From a virus, in the IMG/VR virus record IMGVR_UViG_3300042514_001262, positions 37,888-101,887 of that record: DNA of 64,000 nt; one strand, written 5' to 3'. The position numbers were made by a program, and so were the translations under genes. Within the stretch, counting starts at the first letter, position 1; the number at the start of each line of letters is the position of its first letter. Below the pieces are notes generated by a model, which was not told the origin of the DNA, did no database searches, and saw only the letters and a list, made by a program, of their open reading frames with translations. Positions 48,401 through 55,504 of the stretch are shown one piece after another.

Positions 48401-48643
48401 TGCCGCCTCATACTTTGGTATTTGAGTGTTATAAAACTTAACGGGCTCAGTTCCCCCGAAATAAGCTTGAAACTCATCGTAGTTAGTTATGAATACTGGT
48501 TCAAATGCTGGACCTTTGATAGTTTCTCCAACAAGACCTAAAGTCGTTACACCCACACTTTGGGCTACGAAAGATAAGTCGGTTTCAGATGTGTACACCC
48601 CTGGTGATACATATACTTTTTGATTTGCTTGTGCTGTTGCCAT
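45401..48643 (-). CDS. gp18: Tail sheath protein, gp18-like
   Basis: The 1080-residue protein has the sheath N-terminus (VYVSPGVYTSETDLSF, then TLGLVGETIKGPAFEPVFI) and a conserved C-terminal domain at about residues 930-1080 (PWFASAGYTRGLVNSIKARQ; RINPIATFSDVGTVIWGNKT; RRLLLQARKLISAVAVRLLF). The sheath contracts to drive the tube through the host envelope. T4 gp18 has 659 residues, so about 400 extra residues lie in the middle and probably form surface-exposed beta domains. It has a TATTTATC octamer upstream and a strong terminator downstream, consistent with high late expression. Very secure. Confidence 0.95.
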   Translation of the reverse strand: MATAQANQKVYVSPGVYTSETDLSFVAQSVGVTTLGLVGETIKGPAFEPVFITNYDEFQAYFGGTEPVKFYNTQIPKYEAAYIAKSYLQQSNQLFVTRVLGLSGYDAGPSWSLAVTANVDPTTIGDPSTGTSFTATFTGNSTGNTVNFISGSLPAQVIANFSVQYKLQDGSTSSLQTDFNTYLDAVMDTPSTSATTAVIYGAIPESAYFSVTGQYSTIINPFDCENNFAQNDLTASNNDSWYYADFNFQNGDSLTNNYTGYSFYYSVSNLISGASGAFTGTVVGNSYTFTGTPYTEFNNMVIATLRSRGISNYENNSSSISHGPVYEVGIDYDNNNTWVPNNLQLICTGQYSEITSSPYSQFLLSGVTKDNNTFTFEASMLASDSKYITKVLGVDNFGKSRFEVPIYVEEAYQGSLNYAYNQGYIRGLACDLIALPDARSENSSSIAYNLERYQSPETPFLVSELRGNKVYKLFKFISISDGDAANTEVKVSIANLSYNNMSFDVLVRNFFDTDANPVVIEKFTNCNMDPASNNFVAKKIGSSNGEFALISKYIMIEMADEAPIDALPCGFYGYTQREYSSFDTYPSPYPKFKTKYYYPGEVISNPPFGANAGGAPVESAGDIVRRSYLGFSTQFGIDESFLTYKGKQNPSNWISNPLVEGQPWNIISKGFHMDSGATVVTIANTYMSSGQTAFECGVADFTNDPQTQENPYYFIYSRKYTVCFAGGFDGWDIYREWRTNQDRFQLGASGYLAGASASSRYPTATGDGLFKRIVVQNNTQDFANTDYYAYLLGILTFANPESTNINIFATSSIDYINNSNLVEEAIDMVQYSRADSVYIATTPDYNMYTPDSTNPQDIIYSQEAVDNLDNTGIDSNYTATYYPWILVRDTVNNTQIYLPPTGEVCRNLALTDNISFPWFASAGYTRGLVNSIKARQKLTQTDRDTLYQGRINPIATFSDVGTVIWGNKTLQVADTALNRLNVRRLLLQARKLISAVAVRLLFEQNDQIVRQQFLDSVNPILDSIRRDRGLYDFRVTVSSTPEDLDANRLVGKIYLKPTKALEFIDIEFFITPTGASFENI

Positions 48644-48676
48644 TATTAAATTGTTCTGTTACAGATTTATTTTATT

Positions 48677-48684
48677 GATAAATA
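48677..48684 (-). promoter_or_regulatory. TATTTATC octamer upstream of sheath
   Basis: It lies 33 bases before the sheath ATG, in the 120-base gap between divergent genes, facing a plus-strand TATTTATA at 48722-48729. Confidence 0.4.
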
Positions 48685-48721
48685 TTCAATATTATATGAA
48701 AAAACTTTACTTTTGGATAAG

Positions 48722-48729
48722 TATTTATA
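48722..48729 (+). promoter_or_regulatory. TATTTATA octamer upstream of RHH gene
   Basis: A plus-strand copy lies 34 bases before the ATG at 48764, with an intervening terminator-like hairpin. Confidence 0.4.
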
Positions 48730-48732
48730 ATC

Positions 48733-48757
48733 GGTAGGAAATAATTCTACCTTTTTT
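48733..48757 (+). terminator. Terminator-like hairpin in RHH leader
   Basis: GGTAG-N9-CTACC (48733-48751) is followed by six T's (48752-48757), seven bases before the ATG. No plus-strand gene precedes it, so it could be a leader attenuator for the small regulator. The stem is short. Confidence 0.4.
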
Positions 48758-48763
48758 CATACC

Positions 48764-48925
48764 ATGAAAACAAAGAAAGAAATTAAAAATATAAAAATAT
48801 CCCCTGAATCACATGAAATACTAAAAAAGTACTGTGATAAGAGGGGAATTAAGATTTATAAGTTTTTGGAAAATTTAATTATAGAAAAGTGTAAAGAGAA
48901 GAAAGATATCTACGGAGAAGATTAA
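48764..48925 (+). CDS. Small ribbon-helix-helix-like protein
   Basis: The product has 53 residues: an Arg/Lys-rich start (MKTKKEIKNIKISPESHEIL) with a beta strand KNIKIS followed by two predicted helices (SHEILKKYCDKRG and KIYKFLENLIIEKC). This is the plan of MetJ/Arc-type ribbon-helix-helix DNA binders. It is encoded on the plus strand inside an otherwise minus-strand tail operon, and its stop overlaps the stop of the converging 347-aa gene by four bases. It resembles the small proteins that precede the two HNH genes but has no HNH gene behind it. It is too short for common gene callers. A regulator role is inferred. Confidence 0.6.
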   Translation: MKTKKEIKNIKISPESHEILKKYCDKRGIKIYKFLENLIIEKCKEKKDIYGED

Positions 48926-49965
48926 ACTAACTTACTATCAAATGCAATTTTTGATTCTTTTGTATTATCTGTTTTTGTTACTTCAATTCTCAAAACATCG
49001 TTTGTTGTAATCTGAATTAATGCAACATCACTACCATAGAAATCATCATTAATGTAGACATCATAACTATTAACATTATCGGAACCTAACCAAGACATGT
49101 TTGCAGTAAAATCTATTCGGTCAACTAATGTTGTGTTTCCCGAAACAAATAAAAAATCACTTTGAAATTCATTTGGATTTTCAGGATATTTTTTTCTTTT
49201 TTGTTTTCTTGTTGATGTATCTAACTCAAATAATTGTGTAATTCTTTGAATTGCGGGTTTAACTTCAAACTCATCTTCATCTATTAGATAACCCAACATT
49301 GTGAAATCATAATTTTGAATATAATACTTTCTAGCATCAATAGTCATTTGAGATTCATCCGAAACATTATCCATAATAATTGGAACATACTGCCCTTTAA
49401 TAAAAGTATATGCTTGTCTTGAAGCGAATGTTTGCATAACCACTTTATTAAGTTGGTTAAGTTCTCTCATTCTATTACATATAATTTTAACACTATATTT
49501 GATATCTACAGGAACAGGTTGTGGAATTGTGTAAATGTCCATACCCTGTTCATTTCCATTCCATGTTGGAACCGATGCATAATAAAATTGTTTTCTGTTA
49601 GGAATTGTATACTGAAGTGATGGATTTGTACCATACTTAACTTCAGGATTTCTAACTACCGTAATGAATGGTGGCGAGGGGTTATAATCTAAATCAACAA
49701 ACTTCCAAGTTTCTAAATATTGTGACCAGTTTTGTGTTGTAATAATAATATCCAACATTGGTACTATTTTACCTGCAGTAACAACCTCTAATTCGGTCTT
49801 AACAAAATCCAACATACCCCTATCCAAATCAGCATGTAATACTGATTTAGGTAGATAAGTTCCATCTTCTTTAATATACTCTAATAGTTGTTCTCTACGA
49901 GCAGATAGTTCTTTTTTTGGAACTAACGGCAATGTTGGTTTAACTATATTTCTTGGTAATGGCAT
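48922..49965 (-). CDS. Tail/neck structural protein, unknown
   Basis: The product has 347 residues (MPLPRNIVKPTLPLVPKKEL). The N-terminal 60 residues are Pro- and charge-rich; the middle contains VPVDIKYSVKIICNRMRELN and YIQNYDFTMLGYLIDEDEFE; the C-terminal 70 residues look like a small beta domain. It lies immediately upstream of the sheath gene. In T4 the genes before gp18 encode neck and tail-completion proteins, so a tail completion or sheath-terminator role is a reasonable guess, but no family is recognised from sequence. Confidence 0.6.
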   Translation of the reverse strand: MPLPRNIVKPTLPLVPKKELSARREQLLEYIKEDGTYLPKSVLHADLDRGMLDFVKTELEVVTAGKIVPMLDIIITTQNWSQYLETWKFVDLDYNPSPPFITVVRNPEVKYGTNPSLQYTIPNRKQFYYASVPTWNGNEQGMDIYTIPQPVPVDIKYSVKIICNRMRELNQLNKVVMQTFASRQAYTFIKGQYVPIIMDNVSDESQMTIDARKYYIQNYDFTMLGYLIDEDEFEVKPAIQRITQLFELDTSTRKQKRKKYPENPNEFQSDFLFVSGNTTLVDRIDFTANMSWLGSDNVNSYDVYINDDFYGSDVALIQITTNDVLRIEVTKTDNTKESKIAFDSKLV

Positions 49966-49966
49966 T

Positions 49967-50380
49967 TTATTCTTTTACAACAAATAGTTTATTTTGTGAG
50001 TTTATCATGTCAACTTCACTTGCATGATAAACAGGTTCTTCGGTATTTTTAAATACAAACGAGTCGTATTTGTATGGGTCATATGTAATAACATTATTTG
50101 ATAATGATGTTGGGATGTTTTTACAAGGGTATTCAAAGTATTCTAATAATTCTCCAATAACAAAGGCGTGAACATTCTTTCTTTTTTCACTACGGACTTT
50201 TTCTTTTCCACCTTGTCTAACTCTAAATTCTACATCTTTTAATTTAACATAATCGGCATACATAATAACCTTACCGTTATGAGTAACAGAGAAGGTATGT
50301 TTTTTTAAGTTATAATATACCATAACTTTCTTACCGATAAATAAAGAATCAAATTGTGATTCTGTTACAACAACTTTCAT
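49967..50380 (-). CDS. Unknown protein, tail operon
   Basis: The product has 137 residues from the ATG at 50380 (MKVVVTESQFDSLFIGKKVM), which begins one base after the upstream stop. The longer GTG or ATG starts at 50407 and 50401 would overlap the upstream gene. The KVVVTESQ opening recurs in small proteins of this genome (compare KYIITENR at 57442). No catalytic motif. Function unknown; placed between the 170-aa and 347-aa genes with one- to two-base gaps. Confidence 0.6.
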   Translation of the reverse strand: MKVVVTESQFDSLFIGKKVMVYYNLKKHTFSVTHNGKVIMYADYVKLKDVEFRVRQGGKEKVRSEKRKNVHAFVIGELLEYFEYPCKNIPTSLSNNVITYDPYKYDSFVFKNTEEPVYHASEVDMINSQNKLFVVKE

Positions 50381-50381
50381 A

Positions 50382-50894
50382 TTAAATTCCTCTAAATTCA
50401 TTTTCACTTACATATGTGGCAACAATTGTTCTATAGAACGGTTTGTAACCACCATAAGTATGTTTATTATCTGATTTTACATATCCATCATCAGCAACTG
50501 AATAATACCTTACCCTACTTTCAGTTTCATAATATCCTAAATAATCCCCTTGAAAAATTTCAACACCCAAATCATCAAGTTGTTTTTGATATATTGAAAA
50601 TTTCATATTTCCAGGTTCCTGTTGTTCAACTTTTGAATTACCTAAAAATTTATGTGATGGTGCAAGAACTTGAACAAGACCTTTTAATTCAATAGGTGCC
50701 AAGAATTGTACACCATCTTCTAAAACCTCACCATAAACTGCATCTGTTTTTGTCTTATATCTGTCAATACGATATAAAATAACGGTAAAGTTCATATCGC
50801 CTTCTAGCCACTCTTGACCCATACTGGTATCTAAAGTATAATCCTCCCCACCAAAAAATTTGCCTAATCTTGTTATTGGAACTAATTTTTGCAT
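50382..50894 (-). CDS. Unknown protein, tail operon
   Basis: The product has 170 residues from the ATG at 50894 (MQKLVPITRLGKFFGGEDYT), which begins one base after the stop of the upstream gene. A start at 50939 would overlap that gene by 44 bases. It is beta-rich with SKVEQQEPGNMKFSIYQKQL-like segments and no membrane span. From its place upstream of sheath-region genes it may be a minor virion protein or head-tail connector component. No family recognised. Confidence 0.55.
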   Translation of the reverse strand: MQKLVPITRLGKFFGGEDYTLDTSMGQEWLEGDMNFTVILYRIDRYKTKTDAVYGEVLEDGVQFLAPIELKGLVQVLAPSHKFLGNSKVEQQEPGNMKFSIYQKQLDDLGVEIFQGDYLGYYETESRVRYYSVADDGYVKSDNKHTYGGYKPFYRTIVATYVSENEFRGI

Positions 50895-50895
50895 A

Positions 50896-51219
50896 TTATT
50901 TTTCTTTTTGTTTATTGTGGTATGATTCAGATGATACACCCGATGAATTGATTATTATGTCTGTATTAAAATAATTTTTAATTGATTTTTTTATCTCATT
51001 ATTCCACCCCATTCTAATATCGTTGAAAGAGCGAGGAGATTTACCCATATTTAATAATGGGCTATCATCAGGAACAATATATGTTATTTCCATATAAAAC
51101 TCATCATCTCTAATACCCAACGGAACCAAACGAAACTCAATATCCAATACCCCATTAGGTTTAATCACATTAATCATTTTTTTAATTAATTTGGTTAATT
51201 TATCTTCAGACATTTTCAT
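50896..51219 (-). CDS. Unknown protein, first gene of tail operon
   Basis: The product has 107 residues starting MKMSEDKLTKLIKKMINVIK, with an N-terminal helix, a central beta pattern (LDIEFRLVPLG; FYMEITYIVPDD) and a C-terminal helix (NEIKKSIKNYFNTDIIINSS). Its overall plan resembles the 106-aa protein encoded at 57122-57442. It is transcribed divergently from the SNF2 helicase gene, with TATTTATC eight bases upstream of its ATG. Function unknown. Confidence 0.55.
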   Translation of the reverse strand: MKMSEDKLTKLIKKMINVIKPNGVLDIEFRLVPLGIRDDEFYMEITYIVPDDSPLLNMGKSPRSFNDIRMGWNNEIKKSIKNYFNTDIIINSSGVSSESYHNKQKEK

Positions 51220-51221
51220 AT

Positions 51222-51253
51222 GTTGATAAATACTTTATTTTTACTTATATTTA
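51222..51253 (+). promoter_or_regulatory. Weak Bacteroidota-type promoter for helicase gene
   Basis: GTTG (51222-51225), 20 bases, then TATATTTA (51246-51253): one mismatch in each box from TTTG-N20-TAnnTTTG, at correct spacing before the ATG at 51276. Confidence 0.45.
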
Positions 51254-51275
51254 AAGCAAACTTTTATTTAAAAGA

Positions 51276-53027
51276 ATGGAAATAAGTTTGGAGTCAAAAG
51301 CGATGGCGATTCTTGAAACATATGAAGGTGGTAATAACTACCTTTTGGAACTGAAACGGAAATCACAGATTAACAAGAAGTTCTACCCAACAAGAAGCCA
51401 ATCGGAGTATATTTTATCATTCCACGACAAGCAACCAAAGGTTGCAAAGAAGTGGGTGATTCTTGATGCCTACTTTGCTCAAAAGTTAGCAGACGATAAA
51501 TTATATACAGAAATCCCACAAAAAATATGGGTTGAGAAGCTATTAGCCGATAAAGAAAAGGCATACCACATTTGGGGTAAAGTTTTTGAAAAAGAAGAAT
51601 TACACGATTTTTGGTTACCAAAAGCCGCTATTATTAAAGATAATTCAGTTAAAGATGTTGTTATTGATTATTCCAAATATTCTCACCGTCCACCACTTGA
51701 ACACCAAAAAGAAGCAATCCAAAAATTAGTTGAGAATAAAAAGTTTATATTATCAGACGATATGGGACTTGGCAAAACTACGTCCGCTATTATTGCGTCA
51801 TTAGAATCGGGTTCAAAAAAAGTTTTAATTATTTGTCCAGCAACTTTAAAAATTAACTGGAAAAGAGAGATTGAAAATTATTCAGATAAACCAATTTATA
51901 TTGCTGAAGGAAAAAACTTTAATACGGATTCCGATTTTGTTATCATCAACTACGATATCATTAAAAATTTCCATGACCCAAAGAAAAAGGACGATTCTCA
52001 GATATTAAAATCAAAATTTGATTTAATTATAATAGACGAATGCCATATGGCAAAAAATCCTCAGGCTCAGAGGACAAAACTAATTAATGATATTGCAAAA
52101 ACATCGGAAAGATTATGGTTATTAAGTGGAACTCCAATGACCTCAAGACCAATGGATTATTTCAATCTATTAAGTTTGGTTGATTCTCCTGTAAGTAAAA
52201 ATTGGATGGCTTATGCCATTAGATATTGTGCTGGATATCAATTTAATGTTGGTGGAAAAAAAGTTTGGAATGTAACGGGAGCATCAAACCTTGAAGAATT
52301 AAGAGACAGAACTTCAGGGACAATTTTAAGAAGGTTAAAAGAAAATGTTCTTGATTTACCTGACAAGATTATTACCCCCGTGTATTTGAAATTAAAATCA
52401 AAACAATATGAAGAGGTTATGGGTGAATATTATGATTGGTATGATAAAAACCCTGAGGAGTCAAAATCACTTACCGTTCAGTTCACCAAACTGACAAAAG
52501 TTAGACAAATTATTGCCGACGAAAAAATTAAAGAGACAATTGAACTTGCGGAAAACATTTTGGAACAAGACAAAAAAGTTATCATATTTTGCAACTTTAC
52601 TGATTCACTAAATAAAATAACCGAACATTTTGGAAAGTCGGCGGTTAAATTAGATGGGTCAATGTCTCAACATGAGAGACAATATAGTGTTGACCAATTC
52701 CAAGAAAACCCAAAAGTTAAAGTTTTTGTTGGTAATATAAGGGCGGCAGGAACGGGTATTACTTTGACGGCAGGAGAAGCAGCAATATTCAATGACCTAT
52801 CATTCCTTCCGTCAGACCACGCCCAAGCGGAGGATAGAAGTTATCGTTATGGTCAAAAAAACAATGTTTTGGTTTATTATCCAATATATCAAAATACAAT
52901 TGAAAGTGTTATTTACGATATTGTTAATAACAAGAAAAAAGTTATTGCAACCGTAATGGGTGATGATAAAAACCCCGCCGATACCGCAGAAGAAATTCTA
53001 AAAAGAATTAATGATTTAAGAAAATAA
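51276..53027 (+). CDS. SNF2-family DNA helicase/translocase
   Basis: This 583-residue SF2 ATPase has motifs in order: motif I DDMGLGKTTSAII near residue 161, motif II IIIDECHMAKNP near 252, motif III LWLLSGTPMTSRP near 285, and the C-terminal RecA lobe with GTGITLTAGEAAIFND and motif VI QAEDRSYRYGQKNNV near 520. The pattern is that of SNF2/SMARCAL1-like proteins, which remodel or anneal branched DNA, so it may take the place of T4 UvsW in fork regression and recombination. The first 130 residues are family-unassigned. It heads the only long plus-strand block and is divergent from the tail operon. Confidence 0.9.
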   Translation: MEISLESKAMAILETYEGGNNYLLELKRKSQINKKFYPTRSQSEYILSFHDKQPKVAKKWVILDAYFAQKLADDKLYTEIPQKIWVEKLLADKEKAYHIWGKVFEKEELHDFWLPKAAIIKDNSVKDVVIDYSKYSHRPPLEHQKEAIQKLVENKKFILSDDMGLGKTTSAIIASLESGSKKVLIICPATLKINWKREIENYSDKPIYIAEGKNFNTDSDFVIINYDIIKNFHDPKKKDDSQILKSKFDLIIIDECHMAKNPQAQRTKLINDIAKTSERLWLLSGTPMTSRPMDYFNLLSLVDSPVSKNWMAYAIRYCAGYQFNVGGKKVWNVTGASNLEELRDRTSGTILRRLKENVLDLPDKIITPVYLKLKSKQYEEVMGEYYDWYDKNPEESKSLTVQFTKLTKVRQIIADEKIKETIELAENILEQDKKVIIFCNFTDSLNKITEHFGKSAVKLDGSMSQHERQYSVDQFQENPKVKVFVGNIRAAGTGITLTAGEAAIFNDLSFLPSDHAQAEDRSYRYGQKNNVLVYYPIYQNTIESVIYDIVNNKKKVIATVMGDDKNPADTAEEILKRINDLRK

Positions 53028-53040
53028 AAGTTTAACTTTT
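53026..53040 (+). terminator. Short hairpin after helicase gene
   Basis: AAAAGT-TTA-ACTTTT directly follows the stop codon. The stem is only 6 bp, so this is a weak candidate. Confidence 0.3.
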
Positions 53041-53054
53041 ACTATATTAGCAGA

Positions 53055-53062
53055 TATTTATA
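53055..53062 (+). promoter_or_regulatory. TATTTATA octamer before first RHH+HNH cassette
   Basis: The context AGATATTTATA lies three bases before the ATG at 53066, almost identical in sequence and distance to the one at 60743-60750 before the second cassette. Confidence 0.45.
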
Positions 53063-53065
53063 ATT

Positions 53066-53221
53066 ATGGGAAGACCACTAAAAAAAGAAGAAGAAAAAAA
53101 AATTAAAATTGGTATTAGTTTAGATAGAAAACTATATAATACAATAATGAAAGATGGTGGCAAAGTTTCTCGTATAATTGAAAAAATAATTAAAGAGCAT
53201 TGTGGAAACAAAAATTTGTAG
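53066..53221 (+). CDS. RHH-type small protein of HNH cassette 1
   Basis: The product has 51 residues (MGRPLKKEEEKKIKIGISLD), a basic start, one strand IKIGISL and two helices (YNTIMKDGG; SRIIEKIIKEHCG), as in ribbon-helix-helix DNA binders. It overlaps the downstream HNH gene by 20 bases in another frame. It is closely similar in plan and length to the 51-residue protein at 60755-60910. Probably a DNA-binding regulator or partner of the endonuclease; that role is inferred from the conserved pairing. Confidence 0.65.
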   Translation: MGRPLKKEEEKKIKIGISLDRKLYNTIMKDGGKVSRIIEKIIKEHCGNKNL

Positions 53222-53951
53222 TAAATGTAAGGTTGAGAAACTATTAGAAAATTTCGTTAAAAAAAATAATAGTCCTGATGGGTGTGGAAATACTTGTAAT
53301 CAATGTAACAATGAGAGGGGAAGGAAATATCGTATTAAAAATAAAGAAAAAATAAAAAATTATTATATTGAAAATAAAGAAAAACACCAATCTTACAAAA
53401 AAGAACATTACACTAATAATAGAGAAAAAATAAAATCCAACAGTAAAGAATATTATATTAAAAATAAAGAAAAACAAATATCACAAAAAAAAGAATATTA
53501 TATTAAAAATAGAGAAAAAAAACTATCTAAACAGAAAGAATATAATATTAAAAATAAAGAAAATCTACAATCTTACCGTAATGAGTATGAAAGAAATAGA
53601 AAATTAAATGACCCTATTTATAAGTTATCAATTAATGTTAGAGATAGATTAAGAAAATATCTAAAGAGTGTAGGTATCACCAAGAATAAAAGAACATTTG
53701 ATATTGTTGGTTGTTCTCCACCTGAATTAAAAGAACATTTAGAAAAACAATTTGTGGATGGAATGTCTTGGGATAAAATGGGGAAAAAAATACATATTGA
53801 CCATATAATACCATTATCTTCCGCAAAAACAGAAGAAGATATATATAAATTAGCCCATTACACGAATCTTCAACCACTATGGGCTGAAGATAATTTGGCA
53901 AAATCAAACAAACTGGATTATTTATATACAACGGATAATCCAAAATTATGA
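53202..53951 (+). CDS. HNH endonuclease, cassette 1
   Basis: The 249-residue protein starts at a GTG (53202). The N-terminus has a zinc-ribbon-like pair set (ICSKCKVEK, then CGNTCNQCNNERG). Residues about 45-130 are Lys/Asn/Glu-rich helical repeats of about 17 residues (YYIKNKEK). The HNH domain lies at about residues 165-240: FDIVGCSPPELKEHLEKQF, then HIDHIIPLSS and HYTNLQPLWAEDNLAKSNK. Such free-standing HNH enzymes of phages are usually homing endonucleases that spread their own gene. It sits between the helicase gene and the SOD fusion gene, overlapping the latter by four bases. A paralogue lies at 60888-61628. Confidence 0.85.
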   Translation: METKICSKCKVEKLLENFVKKNNSPDGCGNTCNQCNNERGRKYRIKNKEKIKNYYIENKEKHQSYKKEHYTNNREKIKSNSKEYYIKNKEKQISQKKEYYIKNREKKLSKQKEYNIKNKENLQSYRNEYERNRKLNDPIYKLSINVRDRLRKYLKSVGITKNKRTFDIVGCSPPELKEHLEKQFVDGMSWDKMGKKIHIDHIIPLSSAKTEEDIYKLAHYTNLQPLWAEDNLAKSNKLDYLYTTDNPKL

Positions 53952-55480
53952 AAAAAACACAAAAGAAAATCCAACAACTAGAAACACAAATACTTGAAAA
54001 CCACATTAACCAAGAAAAGAAGTTGTTGATTACAGAAATGAAAAAAATAGGGATAGAAAAATTACCTTACTCCTATTCAGCCTTGAAGACGTTTATTGAC
54101 CCTGAGACAATGAATCTACATTACAATAAACACTATAAAACATATGTGGATAAATTGAACGATGCCCTCGCAAAAAAAGAATACGGGGATTTAGATTTAG
54201 AAAAAATAATAAAAACAATCAGTCGTTTTGATAAGACAATAAGAAATAACGCTGGCGGTGCGTTTAATCATGCATTGTTTTGGAATTTCTTAACCCCAAT
54301 CCCAAAAAAACTTGAAGGTGACCTTTACAAGAAGATTACCAAACAATGGGGGACATTCACCAACTTCAAAAAAGAATTTGAAAAACAAGCCAAAGACCGA
54401 TTCGGTTCAGGATGGGTATGGCTAATACTAACTTCAAAAAATACTTTGAAGATTATGTCCACACCAAACCAAGATAACCCATTAATGAATGTAATTGAAG
54501 GTGGTGGATTTCCATTACTCGGATTAGATTTATGGGAACATGCTTATTACTTGAAATATAAAAACAAAAGAGATGAATACATTACAAACTTTTGGAAAGT
54601 TGTTAATTGGGATTTTGTTAGTAAAATGTATGAAATGAAAATTGAAACGAAATTGGCGGAATCAACCAAGATGAAACAAGTATTAACTGAAGGTAAATCT
54701 GAAATGTGTTCTTCTTCTGAAAATGAATTTTATAGAATGTTATTCAATGTTAATTCAGATATTAAATGGACTTACATGAATGGGATTAACAAAATTATGA
54801 AAGAAATGTTTTCTGAAAATTATATTTCAACACCCGAAAATGACCAATTACCTGGTGTCTATAATCTTGAGGGTCCTGGTAGGTCGGTAATCAATAAGTT
54901 AAATACAAATTATACTGCGTTCTGTATTTTGTTGAAGGATTTGAATAAAGTGATTGCAACTATTCCAAACAAGGTTCCAATAAACTTCATGGATAAAACT
55001 CCATCAGAGCAGAAAAAAGAGGTTGAAAGATTTATAAGAGCAATAGACCATTACAAATATAGAATATTTGATAAAGATAGTTCAACTCTTCATAACTTGT
55101 TAAGAACCTTAACTGAAAAAGATAAATCCGGTTCAAAAAGAGAAGCGATTACAGCCGCAATTATTAGAAGACATTTTGGCAACGAGTTTGAAGTTGAAAT
55201 AATAGGTGAGTTAGGAAGTAAGAAAGATGCCATCCAAGGAATAGATTTGGAATTAAAAAATAATGAGAAAAAATATACCGCTCAAATCAAACCTTTCAGA
55301 AATATTATTGTATCTGAAGATGGTATTACCTTAGAAGGAACTGCGAGTGTTAAGATTTATAACACAGACCTCATGATTTTTCAAAAAGGAAAGAATGTTT
55401 TAATATTTAATAAAAAACCAAAAATCGTAAGAGGTAATTTTGTGTTTCCTGTGGATTCACTAATGTACAATATACAATAA
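53948..55480 (+). CDS. Superoxide dismutase fused to nuclease-like domain
   Basis: The product has 510 residues. After a helical N-terminus (1-35), residues about 36-232 are a complete Fe/Mn superoxide dismutase: LPYSYSALKTFIDPETM, metal ligands H58, H108 (FNHALFW), D194 and H198 (LDLWEHAYYL), and Y66. The GG at 103-104 and NQD at 174-176 follow the Mn-type pattern. Residues about 245-510 are a second domain. Near its end AIQGIDLELKN and YTAQIKPFRN give D433 and Q446-x-K448, reminiscent of PD-(D/E)xK nucleases. The SOD call is strong; the nuclease call is tentative. It starts at the HNH stop (ATGA overlap) and precedes a neck-like gene. Such a fusion is unknown to me. Confidence 0.8.
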   Translation: MKKTQKKIQQLETQILENHINQEKKLLITEMKKIGIEKLPYSYSALKTFIDPETMNLHYNKHYKTYVDKLNDALAKKEYGDLDLEKIIKTISRFDKTIRNNAGGAFNHALFWNFLTPIPKKLEGDLYKKITKQWGTFTNFKKEFEKQAKDRFGSGWVWLILTSKNTLKIMSTPNQDNPLMNVIEGGGFPLLGLDLWEHAYYLKYKNKRDEYITNFWKVVNWDFVSKMYEMKIETKLAESTKMKQVLTEGKSEMCSSSENEFYRMLFNVNSDIKWTYMNGINKIMKEMFSENYISTPENDQLPGVYNLEGPGRSVINKLNTNYTAFCILLKDLNKVIATIPNKVPINFMDKTPSEQKKEVERFIRAIDHYKYRIFDKDSSTLHNLLRTLTEKDKSGSKREAITAAIIRRHFGNEFEVEIIGELGSKKDAIQGIDLELKNNEKKYTAQIKPFRNIIVSEDGITLEGTASVKIYNTDLMIFQKGKNVLIFNKKPKIVRGNFVFPVDSLMYNIQ

Positions 55481-55492
55481 TAAACTAATTGA

Positions 55493-55500
55493 TATTTATT
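55493..55500 (+). promoter_or_regulatory. TATTTATT octamer before neck-like gene
   Basis: It lies four bases before the ATG at 55505, in the 24-base gap after the SOD fusion gene. Confidence 0.35.
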
Positions 55501-55504
55501 AGAT

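Noticed and set aside
51225-51232. GATAAATA on the plus strand as a T4-type late promoter for the SNF2 helicase
   Set aside because: Only 7 of 8 bases match TATAAATA and the same bases read TATTTATC for the minus-strand gene; the host-type boxes fit the helicase gene better.
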